10,456 nt of DNA from positions 6,064-16,519 of the forward strand of contig DBAE01000195.1 in NCBI GenBank assembly GCA_002291495.1, read 5' to 3'. The translations under genes were made by a program, and so were the position numbers. Numbering within the stretch: position 1 is the first letter of the stretch; each line of letters opens with the position of its first letter. The notes under the pieces are model-generated. The model made no database searches and was not told the origin of the DNA. It saw only the letters and a list, made by a program, of their open reading frames with translations. Source of the stretch: Bacteriovoracaceae bacterium UBA1018. Its GTDB lineage: Bacteria > Bdellovibrionota > UBA1018. Of this stretch, positions 1-7,888 are shown one piece after another.

Positions 1-433
1 CTAACGTATCGTTAATTGAAGAAACTCCGGACGCGCTTAAAAATGAAAGTGCAAAGCCGAACTTCCATCCACCCTCTTCCTTAAAACTATAATCGATGCC
101 AGCGCGCCAAGAATGATTTCCGGCAAACGCGGCGGAGATAACATTTTTATAAGAAGCGTTATTTCCTAAATCGCTAGCCACCTGTCCAATGGTCAAATAA
201 TACGGCCGAGGAGTGACCCCATACTGGAGACTCACCTGCAAATGACTCCAGAGACTCACTCCAGCACCGCCGCCCAGAAATATCGGAAATACCGTCGATA
301 CCATCGGCGCTAATCGAATCACTGATCGAGCAGAAGCCTGAGCTTCCTCCGGTTCGTCAGCAAAAGATGAGCAAGGCTCAAAGCATGTTAGGAGTATCAA
401 GACTCCGCTGAGTAGCAGACGCATATTAGTCAT
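1..433 (-). CDS. Exported, probably outer-membrane beta-barrel-type protein (N-terminal part, runs off left edge)
   Basis: An open frame runs from an ATG at 433 (or an in-frame ATG at 424) to the left edge with no stop, giving about 144 residues. From the second Met the protein begins MRLLLSGVLILLTCFEPCSS and continues to FADEPEE, a Sec signal peptide with a likely SPase I site after SFA. The mature part is rich in Gly and aromatic residues and in alternating polar/hydrophobic stretches (LGGGAGVSLWSHLQVSLQYG, then WRAGIDYSFKEEGGWKFGFA). That pattern suggests outer-membrane beta-hairpins, but the family is not recognised. The first ATG overlaps the stop of the upstream lipoprotein gene (ATGACTAA), so translational coupling in one operon is likely. 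The frame, the signal peptide and the overlap are seen; the barrel assignment is inference. Being truncated, it has no visible C-terminal beta-signal to confirm it. Confidence 0.75.
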   Translation of the reverse strand, partial: MTNMRLLLSGVLILLTCFEPCSSFADEPEEAQASARSVIRLAPMVSTVFPIFLGGGAGVSLWSHLQVSLQYGVTPRPYYLTIGQVASDLGNNASYKNVISAAFAGNHSWRAGIDYSFKEEGGWKFGFALSFLSASGVSSINDTL

Positions 434-1523
434 TGTAGTGTGCGGCGCAGGCGACGTTATTCACACCCTGCGCTTTTGATGTATGATTGACTCTTTTAAG
501 GACTGCATTTTTAGTATTAGGTGTATGGTAATAAGCAAAATACGTATTTTGTTCGGCAATATCCGACGACCAATAGCCGAAGGCGGGCGAAGCAGCTGAA
601 GAAAGAATCTTGCCGAGCCCAGCATCTTCCGCGTCTGCAAACTCTTTTAAAGTTGGCAGTCTCCAATAGATACCAGAACTAGATTCCGGATCAATAGCTT
701 TGCAAGCTTTCTCCGCCTCGTAAAAGTTCATCAAGTCGCTAGAGTATGACACCGCCCAAAAAACCTTGGCGACCGGGTCTAAAAATTTCAGCCCCTTATC
801 GTCCTTAGTGATCAGTTCAAGCTTTGGATACTTTTGTCCCAGTTCCTTACAGCTAGCCTTTTTTTGTTCGATAGAACCTTCTTGGCCACAAATGTCGAGA
901 TGCTCATCGATGAATTTAAGCAGAACGGTGTAAATAAATTGATCTCCATCTGGACCTAGTTTTTTCACTTCAATCTTCGATTGATCTGCAATCAGAGTAA
1001 TGGTGGCATCAATCTGTTTTTCAATTTCACGTATGACCTTAAGTTTTTCATCTAAAGTTTTATAATCGGACGCTAGTTTCCCTAGACTTTTCTGATCGCC
1101 GTATGCCTTGATAAAATCATCGATTCTCTTAAACTCGGCTTCGAGCGCTGCAACGTCTGCTTTGCTGAAATTTTTTTCTACATAAGTCTTGGCTTCTGCG
1201 ACTATAAGTGGCTTAAGTCGGCTCAGCTGGTCAACTGCCAAACTGTCTCGAATCGCTTGCCGAAACTTTGAAACAGAGATCTTCACTTCGCCCGCCTGAC
1301 ATTTTTGGCGGGCTTCTGTCACACTGGCTCCAAGAATCGTCAGAGGTGGGCACTTTCGCACAATAATGTTCTCACCCTCCTGATAATAGATATTCACTTG
1401 TCCGTCCGGCCCTAAAACCCCGACATCCCTTGTCGAACTCGGAGTTCGATTGGAGCGAGGCGCGTGTGAACACGCAGTAAGTGAGAGAGACGATAATAAA
1501 ACTAGAAAGATAATTTGCTTCAT
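426..1523 (-). CDS. Lipoprotein with central helical region and DUF1566-like C-terminal domain
   Basis: This 365-residue protein starts MKQIIFLVLLSSLSLTAC, a lipoprotein signal with lipobox LTAC and Cys18 as the expected lipidated residue. The ATG at 1523 is preceded by GGAGG at good spacing, which fixes the start. Residues about 85-190 are charged and helical, probably coiled coil. The C-terminal part (about 250-365) has the pattern of the DUF1566/Lcl C-terminal fold: an aromatic/Glu-rich lead-in (FYEAEKACKAI), WRLPTLKEF at 287-295, YWSSD at 317-321, and a closing VACAA. That domain is common in surface lipoproteins and resembles C-type-lectin or sulfatase-modifying folds; its biochemical role is usually unknown. 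The residue after Cys is Ser, which leaves open transport to the outer membrane. It is the first gene of a minus-strand unit with the barrel-like gene downstream. The lipoprotein call is strong, the domain call moderate, and the function is not known. Confidence 0.85.
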   Translation of the reverse strand: MKQIIFLVLLSSLSLTACSHAPRSNRTPSSTRDVGVLGPDGQVNIYYQEGENIIVRKCPPLTILGASVTEARQKCQAGEVKISVSKFRQAIRDSLAVDQLSRLKPLIVAEAKTYVEKNFSKADVAALEAEFKRIDDFIKAYGDQKSLGKLASDYKTLDEKLKVIREIEKQIDATITLIADQSKIEVKKLGPDGDQFIYTVLLKFIDEHLDICGQEGSIEQKKASCKELGQKYPKLELITKDDKGLKFLDPVAKVFWAVSYSSDLMNFYEAEKACKAIDPESSSGIYWRLPTLKEFADAEDAGLGKILSSAASPAFGYWSSDIAEQNTYFAYYHTPNTKNAVLKRVNHTSKAQGVNNVACAAHYND

Positions 1524-1581
1524 AGATCCTCCAGGACCGACACTTCAAAAGATACATTAAGCTTCTCGCTGAGTCGAAGAT

Positions 1582-1609
1582 AAATTATTCTGTCAATAGA
1601 TTGGCTCAA
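1582..1609 (-). promoter_or_regulatory. Weak candidate promoter for the lipoprotein operon
   Basis: Read on the minus strand, TTGAGC (1604-1609) and TAATTT (1582-1587) are separated by 16 bases, about 59 bases before the ATG at 1523. A perfect TTGACA also lies at 1591-1596, but no acceptable -10 box follows it at 16-18 bases. Either could be chance in this AT-rich gap. Confidence 0.3.
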
Positions 1610-1633
1610 GATTGAAATAGACGAAGGTCTCAG

Positions 1634-2068
1634 ATGAATAGATGGAACAAAAAAGCCTTACTCATTGGGTCTACCCTTCTGACTTTATTACTTATAGTTG
1701 TAGGTCTGGTGGGACTATCAAAACCTAAGTTACCAGAACCACAGGTGACGCAAGGGGAACAGTCGGTTCGCCTCAAAGACGCACTCCAAAAAGACCTCAC
1801 TACTATCAAACGGGAAGGCTTACAGGTGCGAATGATCAGCGCAGGAAAATACGGACCCCTTACAAATGACTCATCCCTTTCAACAGATTTTCTCATTTCT
1901 GTCGGCGAAAGCTTTATTCAAAAAAGAGATCATCACTATAATGCAGAGTTTGTATTAATGAAGATCCATGAAAAAGGAATCGTTCTTCATTACACCTATT
2001 CTTGGAGCCAGCCTGTCAAACCCCATAGAGGCCAAGACACGGGCGAGATTGAACTTGGGTGGAGATAG
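1634..2068 (+). CDS. Small membrane-anchored protein, unknown function
   Basis: This 144-residue protein starts MNRWNKKALLIGSTLL. Positive residues (Arg3, Lys6, Lys7) precede one hydrophobic segment at about residues 8-28, with no obvious signal-peptidase site, so a signal anchor with a periplasmic C-terminal domain is likely. A Pro/Lys-rich linker (KPKLPEPQ) follows, then a soluble region that reads as alternating beta strands and polar turns (TDFLISVGESFIQKRDHHYN, EFVLMKIHEKGIVLHYTYSW). Upstream, AAGG sits 6 bases before the ATG, a modest ribosome-binding site. The gene lies alone on the plus strand between a divergent lipoprotein gene and a convergent phosphatase gene whose stop is only 8 bases away. 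The family is not recognised. The coding call rests on the membrane anchor, the plausible start and the tight fit between neighbours. Confidence 0.75.
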   Translation: MNRWNKKALLIGSTLLTLLLIVVGLVGLSKPKLPEPQVTQGEQSVRLKDALQKDLTTIKREGLQVRMISAGKYGPLTNDSSLSTDFLISVGESFIQKRDHHYNAEFVLMKIHEKGIVLHYTYSWSQPVKPHRGQDTGEIELGWR

Positions 2069-2076
2069 TACAAGGA

Positions 2077-2913
2077 TTATTTTTTTCCACTATTCTCAAT
2101 TGCACTAGCCAACTCTTCGAGCTGTCCCGAAATAATATCTAGTGATGCTTTAGGCAGAGTGGCCTTTAAAGATTCAATGACCTCGATGTAAGTCTTTGAG
2201 GGATCTTTCTTTGCGACAAATATATCGGCATCGAGTTCACCCTGATCAAAATCATCATACATTTCTGGATAGAGTGGATTCATCAGATCCTGGATCGACG
2301 AGTGGGGATTTTCTCTCATCTTTTGAAGAAAGAGAAAAATCGTGTTCGGAATATGTCCCTTCTTCACCGAAGACACAAACTTCTTACCCATAGTCAGTGG
2401 ACTATACGGCATCAGGATCTCACTCGCCTCGAGGATGGTTTTTCCCTCATAGAGTAAATAAACCAGAAAGACTAAAGGAGAACGGTGAGCTCCCGCGTGG
2501 CAATGGAGATAGATCTTGTGTCCCGCACGGATGTGAAAATCGAGTGCTTTAATCGCTCCATAAAATGAAGAATGACTCCAGTAACCCATCTCATTGATCG
2601 GAAACCAATAAGTGTAATGGCGCTTATGGGGATAAGGCTCGAAGATTACCGAAGGTGAATCAGCTACATTGATAAAAACGTCAAAGCTTTCTGCGGTTTC
2701 CTTCTTTAGCCCGTCGCGAGGATCTGTTCCTATGTAGACGTTTTCATAGGGGGTAGACATCTTCTCGGCCCTTACACCGTTAGCATCTCTATCCCACCAA
2801 GGTTGACTGTCAGATTGACCTTCGACCAGCTGGCCACAATCATTCGCAGTGGCAGGGTTCAAATAAAACGCAAAGGTAAAAACAGATGCTACAACTAGGG
2901 AAAGGATTTTCAC
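2077..2913 (-). CDS. Exported dual-specificity/tyrosine-type protein phosphatase-like protein
   Basis: The protein has 278 residues. Residues 1-23 (MKILSLVVASVFTFAFYLNPATA) are a signal peptide with a predicted cut after ATA, so the enzyme should act in the periplasm or outside. The catalytic signature HCHAGAHRS at 137-145 fits the HCxxGxxRS loop of Cys-based phosphatases: Cys138 is the nucleophile and Arg144 binds phosphate. Upstream strands (NVYIG, VFINVAD) fit a DSP core, and a candidate general acid lies in the PINEMGYW region, where Glu108 or Asn107 stands in for the usual Asp. Substrates could be phosphoproteins, inositol phosphates or other phosphoesters. Residues after about 200 form an unrecognised C-terminal extension. 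The start is GTG; a TAG four codons upstream in frame rules out a longer N-terminus apart from an adjacent CTG. No Shine-Dalgarno lies at normal distance. It is divergent from the NadD/DHH-like giant gene. Confidence 0.85.
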   Translation of the reverse strand: MKILSLVVASVFTFAFYLNPATANDCGQLVEGQSDSQPWWDRDANGVRAEKMSTPYENVYIGTDPRDGLKKETAESFDVFINVADSPSVIFEPYPHKRHYTYWFPINEMGYWSHSSFYGAIKALDFHIRAGHKIYLHCHAGAHRSPLVFLVYLLYEGKTILEASEILMPYSPLTMGKKFVSSVKKGHIPNTIFLFLQKMRENPHSSIQDLMNPLYPEMYDDFDQGELDADIFVAKKDPSKTYIEVIESLKATLPKASLDIISGQLEELASAIENSGKK

Positions 2914-2919
2914 CAGGCA

Positions 2920-2948
2920 CGTCTATCTTTACACTCCCCCGAGGTCAA
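2920..2948 (-). promoter_or_regulatory. Promoter of the phosphatase gene, predicted leaderless
   Basis: On the minus strand TTGACC (2943-2948) and TAGACG (2920-2925) are 17 bases apart. Six bases separate the -10 box from the GTG start at 2913, so transcription would begin at or next to the start codon. The lack of a Shine-Dalgarno at normal distance agrees with a leaderless mRNA. Confidence 0.55.
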
Positions 2949-2975
2949 AGCGATTTCCTAAAGACTGGGGATTGT

Positions 2976-3004
2976 TTGACTTTATGCCTTACGTCACCTA
3001 TACC
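2976..3004 (+). promoter_or_regulatory. Promoter of the NadD/DHH-like gene, predicted near-leaderless
   Basis: TTGACT (2976-2981) and TATACC (2999-3004) are 17 bases apart. The expected start of transcription near 3011 lies about 3 bases before the ATG at 3014, where no Shine-Dalgarno is present. If right, the longer reading frames from TTG 2972 or ATG 2984 are not in the mRNA. Confidence 0.5.
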
Positions 3005-3013
3005 ACCCGCATC

Positions 3014-6000
3014 ATGAAGTCCCTGAACCTATTGATTTTCCTCGCCCTCATCCTACCTGTCTCAAACTCCTTCTCCCAAACTCAAAAGACTCCTCAATTT
3101 CATCCGCTAGGTGAGACAACCATCCAGCACGAAACCCTCGTTTTTGGTGGGAGCTTTAGCCCACCCACGCTCGAGCACATGGGAATCGTGTCTCGAATCA
3201 TGACTCGCTTTGGATTTCGAAATGCCAAGATGATGGTCGCGCTTCCTTATAAAGCGGGAGCCGCCCCCGCGTCCGTCAGCCTTGGACTCACCAAGACTGC
3301 TGTTGAGCACTTTGATGAAGTGCTCGAAATCAGCGGCACAGATTTTAAAAATTTCCGATCTGAAGAAGGCGCCGCTCATTGGACCGGAAAAGCAGGAACC
3401 GTTTTCAAAGTCGAAGTCGATGATTTCGAAATTCGAACCGAAAACAGAGCAAACACTTTAAAAACTCTTGCCCATCTCCACGCACAGAGCAAAAGTGCGC
3501 GGAGCAACTATTGGATATCTGGAGGTGATAGCTTTTCGAGTATTCCTACTTGGACACCTCAATGGAAAGAGCTCTTTGATCACGTCAACTGGATCGTTGT
3601 CAGTCGGCCGGGTTTTGATCAAGGAGAGAAAGACATTAAATTTTACCAAGATAATCCTCTCAAAGCAGTTTTAGGCGAAGACTTCATTGCACAGTACAAC
3701 TACCACTTTGATGAGGCCCACCAAATCCATGCTTACACACATCAGGACCCTGAAAAGCCTGGAATCTTTATCCTCAACCAACCTGTCTTAGATGACAGCA
3801 GTTCCAAAAATCGGAAATCTTTGGCGGAAGAAATAGGACACCATCATGCGCAAGCGGGTCTCCAGCCGAGTGTTTTTAAAGAATGTGTCCAGCAGGGATA
3901 TTATTCGAACGAGAGACAGAGTTCAGACTACAGAGTTTTTACCCAGAAAAATCTTGAAACCTATTTGAGATGGCTTTTTAAACGCATCGAAAGAAATGCG
4001 GAAGACCGACTGAGTCCTGCCGTCATGAAAGACTTTCATGAAATGTCCCGAGTACTCATCGACACCGCTTCAGATCTAACCCTAGCCCAAAATAATCCTC
4101 ATGCTCAAAATCATGGCCCCTGGGTAATTGCGCTGGTGGGTCACGTGTATGAAAACATAGGCGCACTCTTATCAGATCCGAGCCAGATTCAGAAAATCAG
4201 TAAAAAGATCAGAGCGACTGCAAATCAGTATCGAGCAGGCGAGTTCGCGGCCGTGTATATCGCGTTACAAATTGCTGAATCATTGGCTTTGCCCTCACTC
4301 TCCTATTTGAGTGAGCTCATCGCAGTACCTGCTTTTTTATCATGGAACGTGATGACTAAGTACCGACACAAAATCCGCCTTGCGGGAGACCATGCTCTTT
4401 ATCGTCAACTGACCGACTATCGAAATCGACTCACCCGAGGTGATCCCGACGCAATCGTCTCGAGAGTAGAACTGAAAAAAGCCCTGGGACTGCATGGCTC
4501 ACAACCGGTATTAAACATTGTAAAGAGTCGGCTACCTAAGTGGATCCCGCATGCCGTTCGCAAGTGGGATGATCGAAGAGTGACCTGGCATGATCTCAAT
4601 ATCTCAACTAATGAACTTCAAGGTGCTCTTGCTAATGATTCATTAGCTTCGCGGTTACAAGCTGCCTCGGGAGGAGATCATGGTTTGTATGGCAACCTTT
4701 TACTCACTGCGGTTTTAGAAAATCCTCATAAACGTATCAGTTTTGAGCTCTTTATTACTCACCGTTACTTCAAACGCTTTTACCTCGGAGATGTACCCGA
4801 AGAGCTTGTATTAAGTCTGACGGCGGAAGAACGAAATGCCTTAGAGTCACTAAAAAAGTACTCAGAGGGGATTACTCGTTCGCTCCCTGCGAGTTCGCTG
4901 AATCAATTAGCCGATGTAGTCTCTTTCTATTATGCAGTTTCGAGGCTAGTTCAAATTGAACCTCAGCTCATACAAGAGTCGGGATTCTGGGTAACGTTAA
5001 TCAATTTGATGGCCACGGGATATCCCGGGAAAAAAGCTTCCGAAGCTAACATCAGAGCACTCCGTCAGGCCGGCTCACCCTTTTCTCTCATGAAGAAGGG
5101 TCTGAAATCTCAGTTTCCAAACTTGTTTAAGAACTCGATGTTCTTCTTTCTTTCTGAAAGAGACCCGAGCCGGAAAGTTGCCATAGAAGTTCTGAGGTAT
5201 GAAGAAGCGGTCGCAGGTTATCTAGAAAAGAACCGCTCTGCTTTTGTGCTTCCGCAAGCTTGGTCTTATCAGCCCCATGAAGGATTTGAGATCTTACCTA
5301 CTCGAACCCTACTCGCCGATCGCAGTCATCTGGTTTGGGAAATGCAACTCTTACAATCCGATATGGATCGACAGTTCAAAGTGCTAGAAAGCGCCTTTGA
5401 TCGAGCAAGTCTCTATCTCGCAGATCGACCGAAACATCCACGCTCGCAGGCAGCATTTGCAGATGCATTAGTTCAAAGTAAAAATCGCCTCAGAGCGCTA
5501 CAAGATCAACTGACCCAACTCGAATATCAATGGCTGAAGGTAAAGTACACCTACGAACTCAGCCCACTGGCACAAACAGAAATCAAGTTGCCAGGATACG
5601 CTGAGGTGTCAAAACAAGTTGAGTCTCTTCGTAACGAAATGAACCAGACATTAGATGGAGTCCGAACCCTGATTCATATGATGTTTGGTTCTGTTATTGT
5701 TCCACTCCAGGATATTGATCCCCTGAAGAGCGCCCTGAATGAAGCGATCAATCCACGAACTTTAGGTAGAGGCATTGAAGCTGAACTCTCTCAAATTCTC
5801 GGCTCTGCTCAATATTCGTTTGACCCTTCAAAGCGGGTTCTCTATTTCAACCGATTTAGCATCACTCCAGATCGAGACAGAGATCAGATCTATTCGGAAA
5901 TCGTGCAAAGCGCCCTGAAGGATAAAAACGCGGGTAGCGTTCTAGTGATGGACTTTAATGCGAGCCACGAACCCATGCTTGCACAAAACATCTTTGACGG

Positions 6001-7159
6001 TAACCATCCAGAGATTGTGCAAAACAAAACTTATCACGAACTCACTCAGACCGAAAAAGACTTACTCTTTAATGATTTTTTTCACCGCGTACTGAATCAA
6101 ATTAAATCAACTGGACGAGCTTACGTGGTGATTGACCACCACTTTCCACTAAAAGCTCTTTCGGACACGAGCACCACAATACTCCTCCTTGATCTCCTAG
6201 AGTGGGTGTATCGAGTGAAAATTGCGGGGATAATTCAAAACGCAGAAGCAAAGAGCTTTATTCAGGTCTTTACCGATGGATTTGCTATTCGGGACCATGC
6301 TGATGCCGATATTGTACTTTCCAATTGGGTTGCGAGAAATGCATCCAATCCTCACCTTCTGCAGACTCAAGGTTGGCTCTTACGAAAGACGGTTCTATTT
6401 AATGATTATATCGAGCTGCCACTCGATGCTTCAACACTCGAACGATCTCAGATCTTATGGTTCTATGCGGTGTTAGACTCCATCGAACACCAGATCCAAA
6501 ATCAAGAACTGACCTATGAACGATCCTTTGACATCGTCAGCGAAGCATTGTCACTCTTAGACCGTTTATCAAAAGAAAAGAACGCACAGACAGACATTCT
6601 CAAATTAAGTGTTAAGGCTGCCAAAGCCGGAACGTCAGAAAAGGAACTCCAAATCCTGGCGCGTGTTCATACCTATCAAGAAGCTCTTACTCAAAAGTAT
6701 TTGAAGATTGAAAACGTATTTTTAAATCTGAGAACCACTAAGAATCTGTCAGCTGAAAGCTTTGACCCAGGAAAAGTTATTGTCGACGATGCATTTATCG
6801 TGGCGTTTCTTCCTGAGGACTCGACTGAGATACATGCTTCTAAAGTCTATCAATACCTTATTGAACGAAGACCTGATCTTTCTTCTGGCCGAAAAGCGCT
6901 CATCGCGATGCTGCCTGAGACAGACGGCAGCTATCACATCAAAATGCGTGCATTTAGTCCTGATGTTTCATTTGATCGCGTCTACCCTGATCTGAAGACA
7001 CGCGGTCTCAAAAGACTGGGTGGACGTTCGCGTGCCGGCACTGCTTGTGTCTCAGCACAAGGAGCATCTCAAGCAAAAGACGACATCCTAAAGGTTTTGA
7101 GTTCCCTTCGTGCAAATCTATCTGAAGCAGGAAGTCAGTGTGGAGAACTGCTTCAATAA
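3014..7159 (+). CDS. Giant exported protein: N-terminal NadD/NMNAT-like adenylyltransferase domain, C-terminal DHH-phosphoesterase-like region
   Basis: From the ATG at 3014 the protein has 1381 residues. It opens with a clean signal peptide (MKSLNLLIFLALILPVSNSF, cut near residues 20-22). Residues about 40-297 carry the motifs of NMN/NaMN adenylyltransferases in order: GGSFSPPTLEHM at 45-56, where Thr52 and His55 give the TxxH nucleotide-binding signature seen in eukaryotic-type NMNATs; SGGDSF around Asp172; a Trp-rich stretch leading to VVSRPG (Arg198); and SSSKNR at 262-267 matching the SSTxIR motif. Such enzymes join ATP and (nicotinate) mononucleotide to make NAD(P) precursors, normally in the cytosol. 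Residues about 300-930 are mostly helical and unrecognised. The C-terminal part has MDFNAS (Asp980), VVIDHHFP (DHH at 1041-1043), RDHADADIVLS (1093-1103) and LGGRSRAG (1335-1342), resembling DHH and DHHA1 motifs of metal-dependent phosphoesterases. The first domain is well supported, the second moderately. Both enzymatic activities and the secretion are inferred. Longer starts at TTG 2972 and ATG 2984 are possible but less fitting. Confidence 0.85.
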   Translation: MKSLNLLIFLALILPVSNSFSQTQKTPQFHPLGETTIQHETLVFGGSFSPPTLEHMGIVSRIMTRFGFRNAKMMVALPYKAGAAPASVSLGLTKTAVEHFDEVLEISGTDFKNFRSEEGAAHWTGKAGTVFKVEVDDFEIRTENRANTLKTLAHLHAQSKSARSNYWISGGDSFSSIPTWTPQWKELFDHVNWIVVSRPGFDQGEKDIKFYQDNPLKAVLGEDFIAQYNYHFDEAHQIHAYTHQDPEKPGIFILNQPVLDDSSSKNRKSLAEEIGHHHAQAGLQPSVFKECVQQGYYSNERQSSDYRVFTQKNLETYLRWLFKRIERNAEDRLSPAVMKDFHEMSRVLIDTASDLTLAQNNPHAQNHGPWVIALVGHVYENIGALLSDPSQIQKISKKIRATANQYRAGEFAAVYIALQIAESLALPSLSYLSELIAVPAFLSWNVMTKYRHKIRLAGDHALYRQLTDYRNRLTRGDPDAIVSRVELKKALGLHGSQPVLNIVKSRLPKWIPHAVRKWDDRRVTWHDLNISTNELQGALANDSLASRLQAASGGDHGLYGNLLLTAVLENPHKRISFELFITHRYFKRFYLGDVPEELVLSLTAEERNALESLKKYSEGITRSLPASSLNQLADVVSFYYAVSRLVQIEPQLIQESGFWVTLINLMATGYPGKKASEANIRALRQAGSPFSLMKKGLKSQFPNLFKNSMFFFLSERDPSRKVAIEVLRYEEAVAGYLEKNRSAFVLPQAWSYQPHEGFEILPTRTLLADRSHLVWEMQLLQSDMDRQFKVLESAFDRASLYLADRPKHPRSQAAFADALVQSKNRLRALQDQLTQLEYQWLKVKYTYELSPLAQTEIKLPGYAEVSKQVESLRNEMNQTLDGVRTLIHMMFGSVIVPLQDIDPLKSALNEAINPRTLGRGIEAELSQILGSAQYSFDPSKRVLYFNRFSITPDRDRDQIYSEIVQSALKDKNAGSVLVMDFNASHEPMLAQNIFDGNHPEIVQNKTYHELTQTEKDLLFNDFFHRVLNQIKSTGRAYVVIDHHFPLKALSDTSTTILLLDLLEWVYRVKIAGIIQNAEAKSFIQVFTDGFAIRDHADADIVLSNWVARNASNPHLLQTQGWLLRKTVLFNDYIELPLDASTLERSQILWFYAVLDSIEHQIQNQELTYERSFDIVSEALSLLDRLSKEKNAQTDILKLSVKAAKAGTSEKELQILARVHTYQEALTQKYLKIENVFLNLRTTKNLSAESFDPGKVIVDDAFIVAFLPEDSTEIHASKVYQYLIERRPDLSSGRKALIAMLPETDGSYHIKMRAFSPDVSFDRVYPDLKTRGLKRLGGRSRAGTACVSAQGASQAKDDILKVLSSLRANLSEAGSQCGELLQ

Positions 7160-7167
7160 CCAGTTCG

Positions 7168-7194
7168 CACGGGCTATTTACTCGTGTGCTTTTT
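7168..7194 (+). terminator. Possible intrinsic terminator after the giant gene
   Basis: CACGGG (7168-7173) can pair with CTCGTG (7181-7186) around a 7-base loop, with one G-U pair. It is followed by a T-rich stretch with five Ts at 7190-7194 and four more soon after. It lies just after the stop at 7159 and inside the 3' end of the convergent gene. The stem is short, so the call is moderate. Confidence 0.4.
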
Positions 7195-7858
7195 GCGCTT
7201 TTGATTTGCTTGAATTGGATCCAGTTCCAAGTGTTGAACTCGGTGGAGTCACTTGTTTTGGAATGCCGAAGTCCCAGACAGGTTGGGGACTTGTGCCATC
7301 CAAAAGCACGAGTCGTTTGGACTGATTGACGTCGATTCCAATTTTCTTCAAATACTTCTTTGCGGCAGGAGAGTCAGCTGGATCCTTAAATGAATCTGAT
7401 GATGCACCCGTCTCGCAGGACTTCGAAAGTGAAGGGACTTCTGGAGTGAGTGTTTTTTTGATCTTTGCATCATTCAAAGTTTGCGCTCCTATTTTTACCG
7501 AAGCTGGATCATAGGTGACACTTCCGACAGTCACTGTACAACCTAAGTAGTCAGCACAAATAGCTTTAGAGATTTCTTTTTCTTGTTCAGGAGTCAGCGT
7601 CTTTTTTGCGATCATTGCAAAGCCGCCGCTATAAACAGCTTGAGAGACCTTACCTGACAGTTCTCTGAAATCGATACAACTACTCATTATTCCGCTCGCC
7701 TTGAGATATCCAAACAATCGTTTTTCTACATCGCGATCATTGTCGACATGCGCTTTCAGAATACGAAAATTGATACGATGAATTCCACTCGGCGTTTGAG
7801 CAAATGCACTAGAACTAGAAACCAACAAGGCGATCATGATGAAGATTGATTTATGCAT
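7178..7858 (-). CDS. Exported hypothetical protein with four cysteines in the mature part
   Basis: This 226-residue protein has signal peptide MHKSIFIMIALLVSSSSAFA and a good SPase I site after residue 20. AAAGGA upstream of the ATG at 7858 serves as ribosome-binding site. The mature protein has Cys at 61, 101, 107 and 148, an even number compatible with periplasmic disulfides. The heptapeptide KKTLTPE occurs twice, at 85-91 and 134-140. The C-terminal part (about 150-226) is rich in Ser, Pro, Thr and Lys and looks unstructured. No family is recognised. It lies 30 bases downstream of the HPt-like gene, so the two are probably one transcript from the promoter at 8244-8272. Its 3' end nearly meets the end of the convergent giant gene. 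Confidence 0.75.
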   Translation of the reverse strand: MHKSIFIMIALLVSSSSAFAQTPSGIHRINFRILKAHVDNDRDVEKRLFGYLKASGIMSSCIDFRELSGKVSQAVYSGGFAMIAKKTLTPEQEKEISKAICADYLGCTVTVGSVTYDPASVKIGAQTLNDAKIKKTLTPEVPSLSKSCETGASSDSFKDPADSPAAKKYLKKIGIDVNQSKRLVLLDGTSPQPVWDFGIPKQVTPPSSTLGTGSNSSKSKAQKAHE

Positions 7859-7888
7859 ACCTGTTTTCCTTTATACTACTTAGACCCA

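Noticed and set aside
1591..1596. Perfect TTGACA on the minus strand before the lipoprotein gene
   Set aside because: No acceptable -10 hexamer lies at 16-18 bases, so it was not called a promoter alone.
1618..1623. TAGACG before the 1634 gene, the same hexamer as the -10 of the phosphatase promoter
   Set aside because: No TTGAnn box lies at 16-18 bases upstream, and the gene has a modest ribosome-binding site, so a promoter could not be supported.
2055..2100. A shared terminator between the convergent 1634 and 2913 genes, with a run of seven Ts
   Set aside because: GAGATAGT and ACTATTCTC could pair imperfectly, but the T-run lies in the loop and not after the stem on either strand.
2972..3013. 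Longer N-terminus of the giant protein from TTG 2972 or ATG 2984
   Set aside because: It would place a 10-14 residue extension before a normal signal peptide, and the -35 and -10 boxes lie within this stretch. ATG 2984 has GGGGA about 12 bases upstream, so it is not fully excluded.
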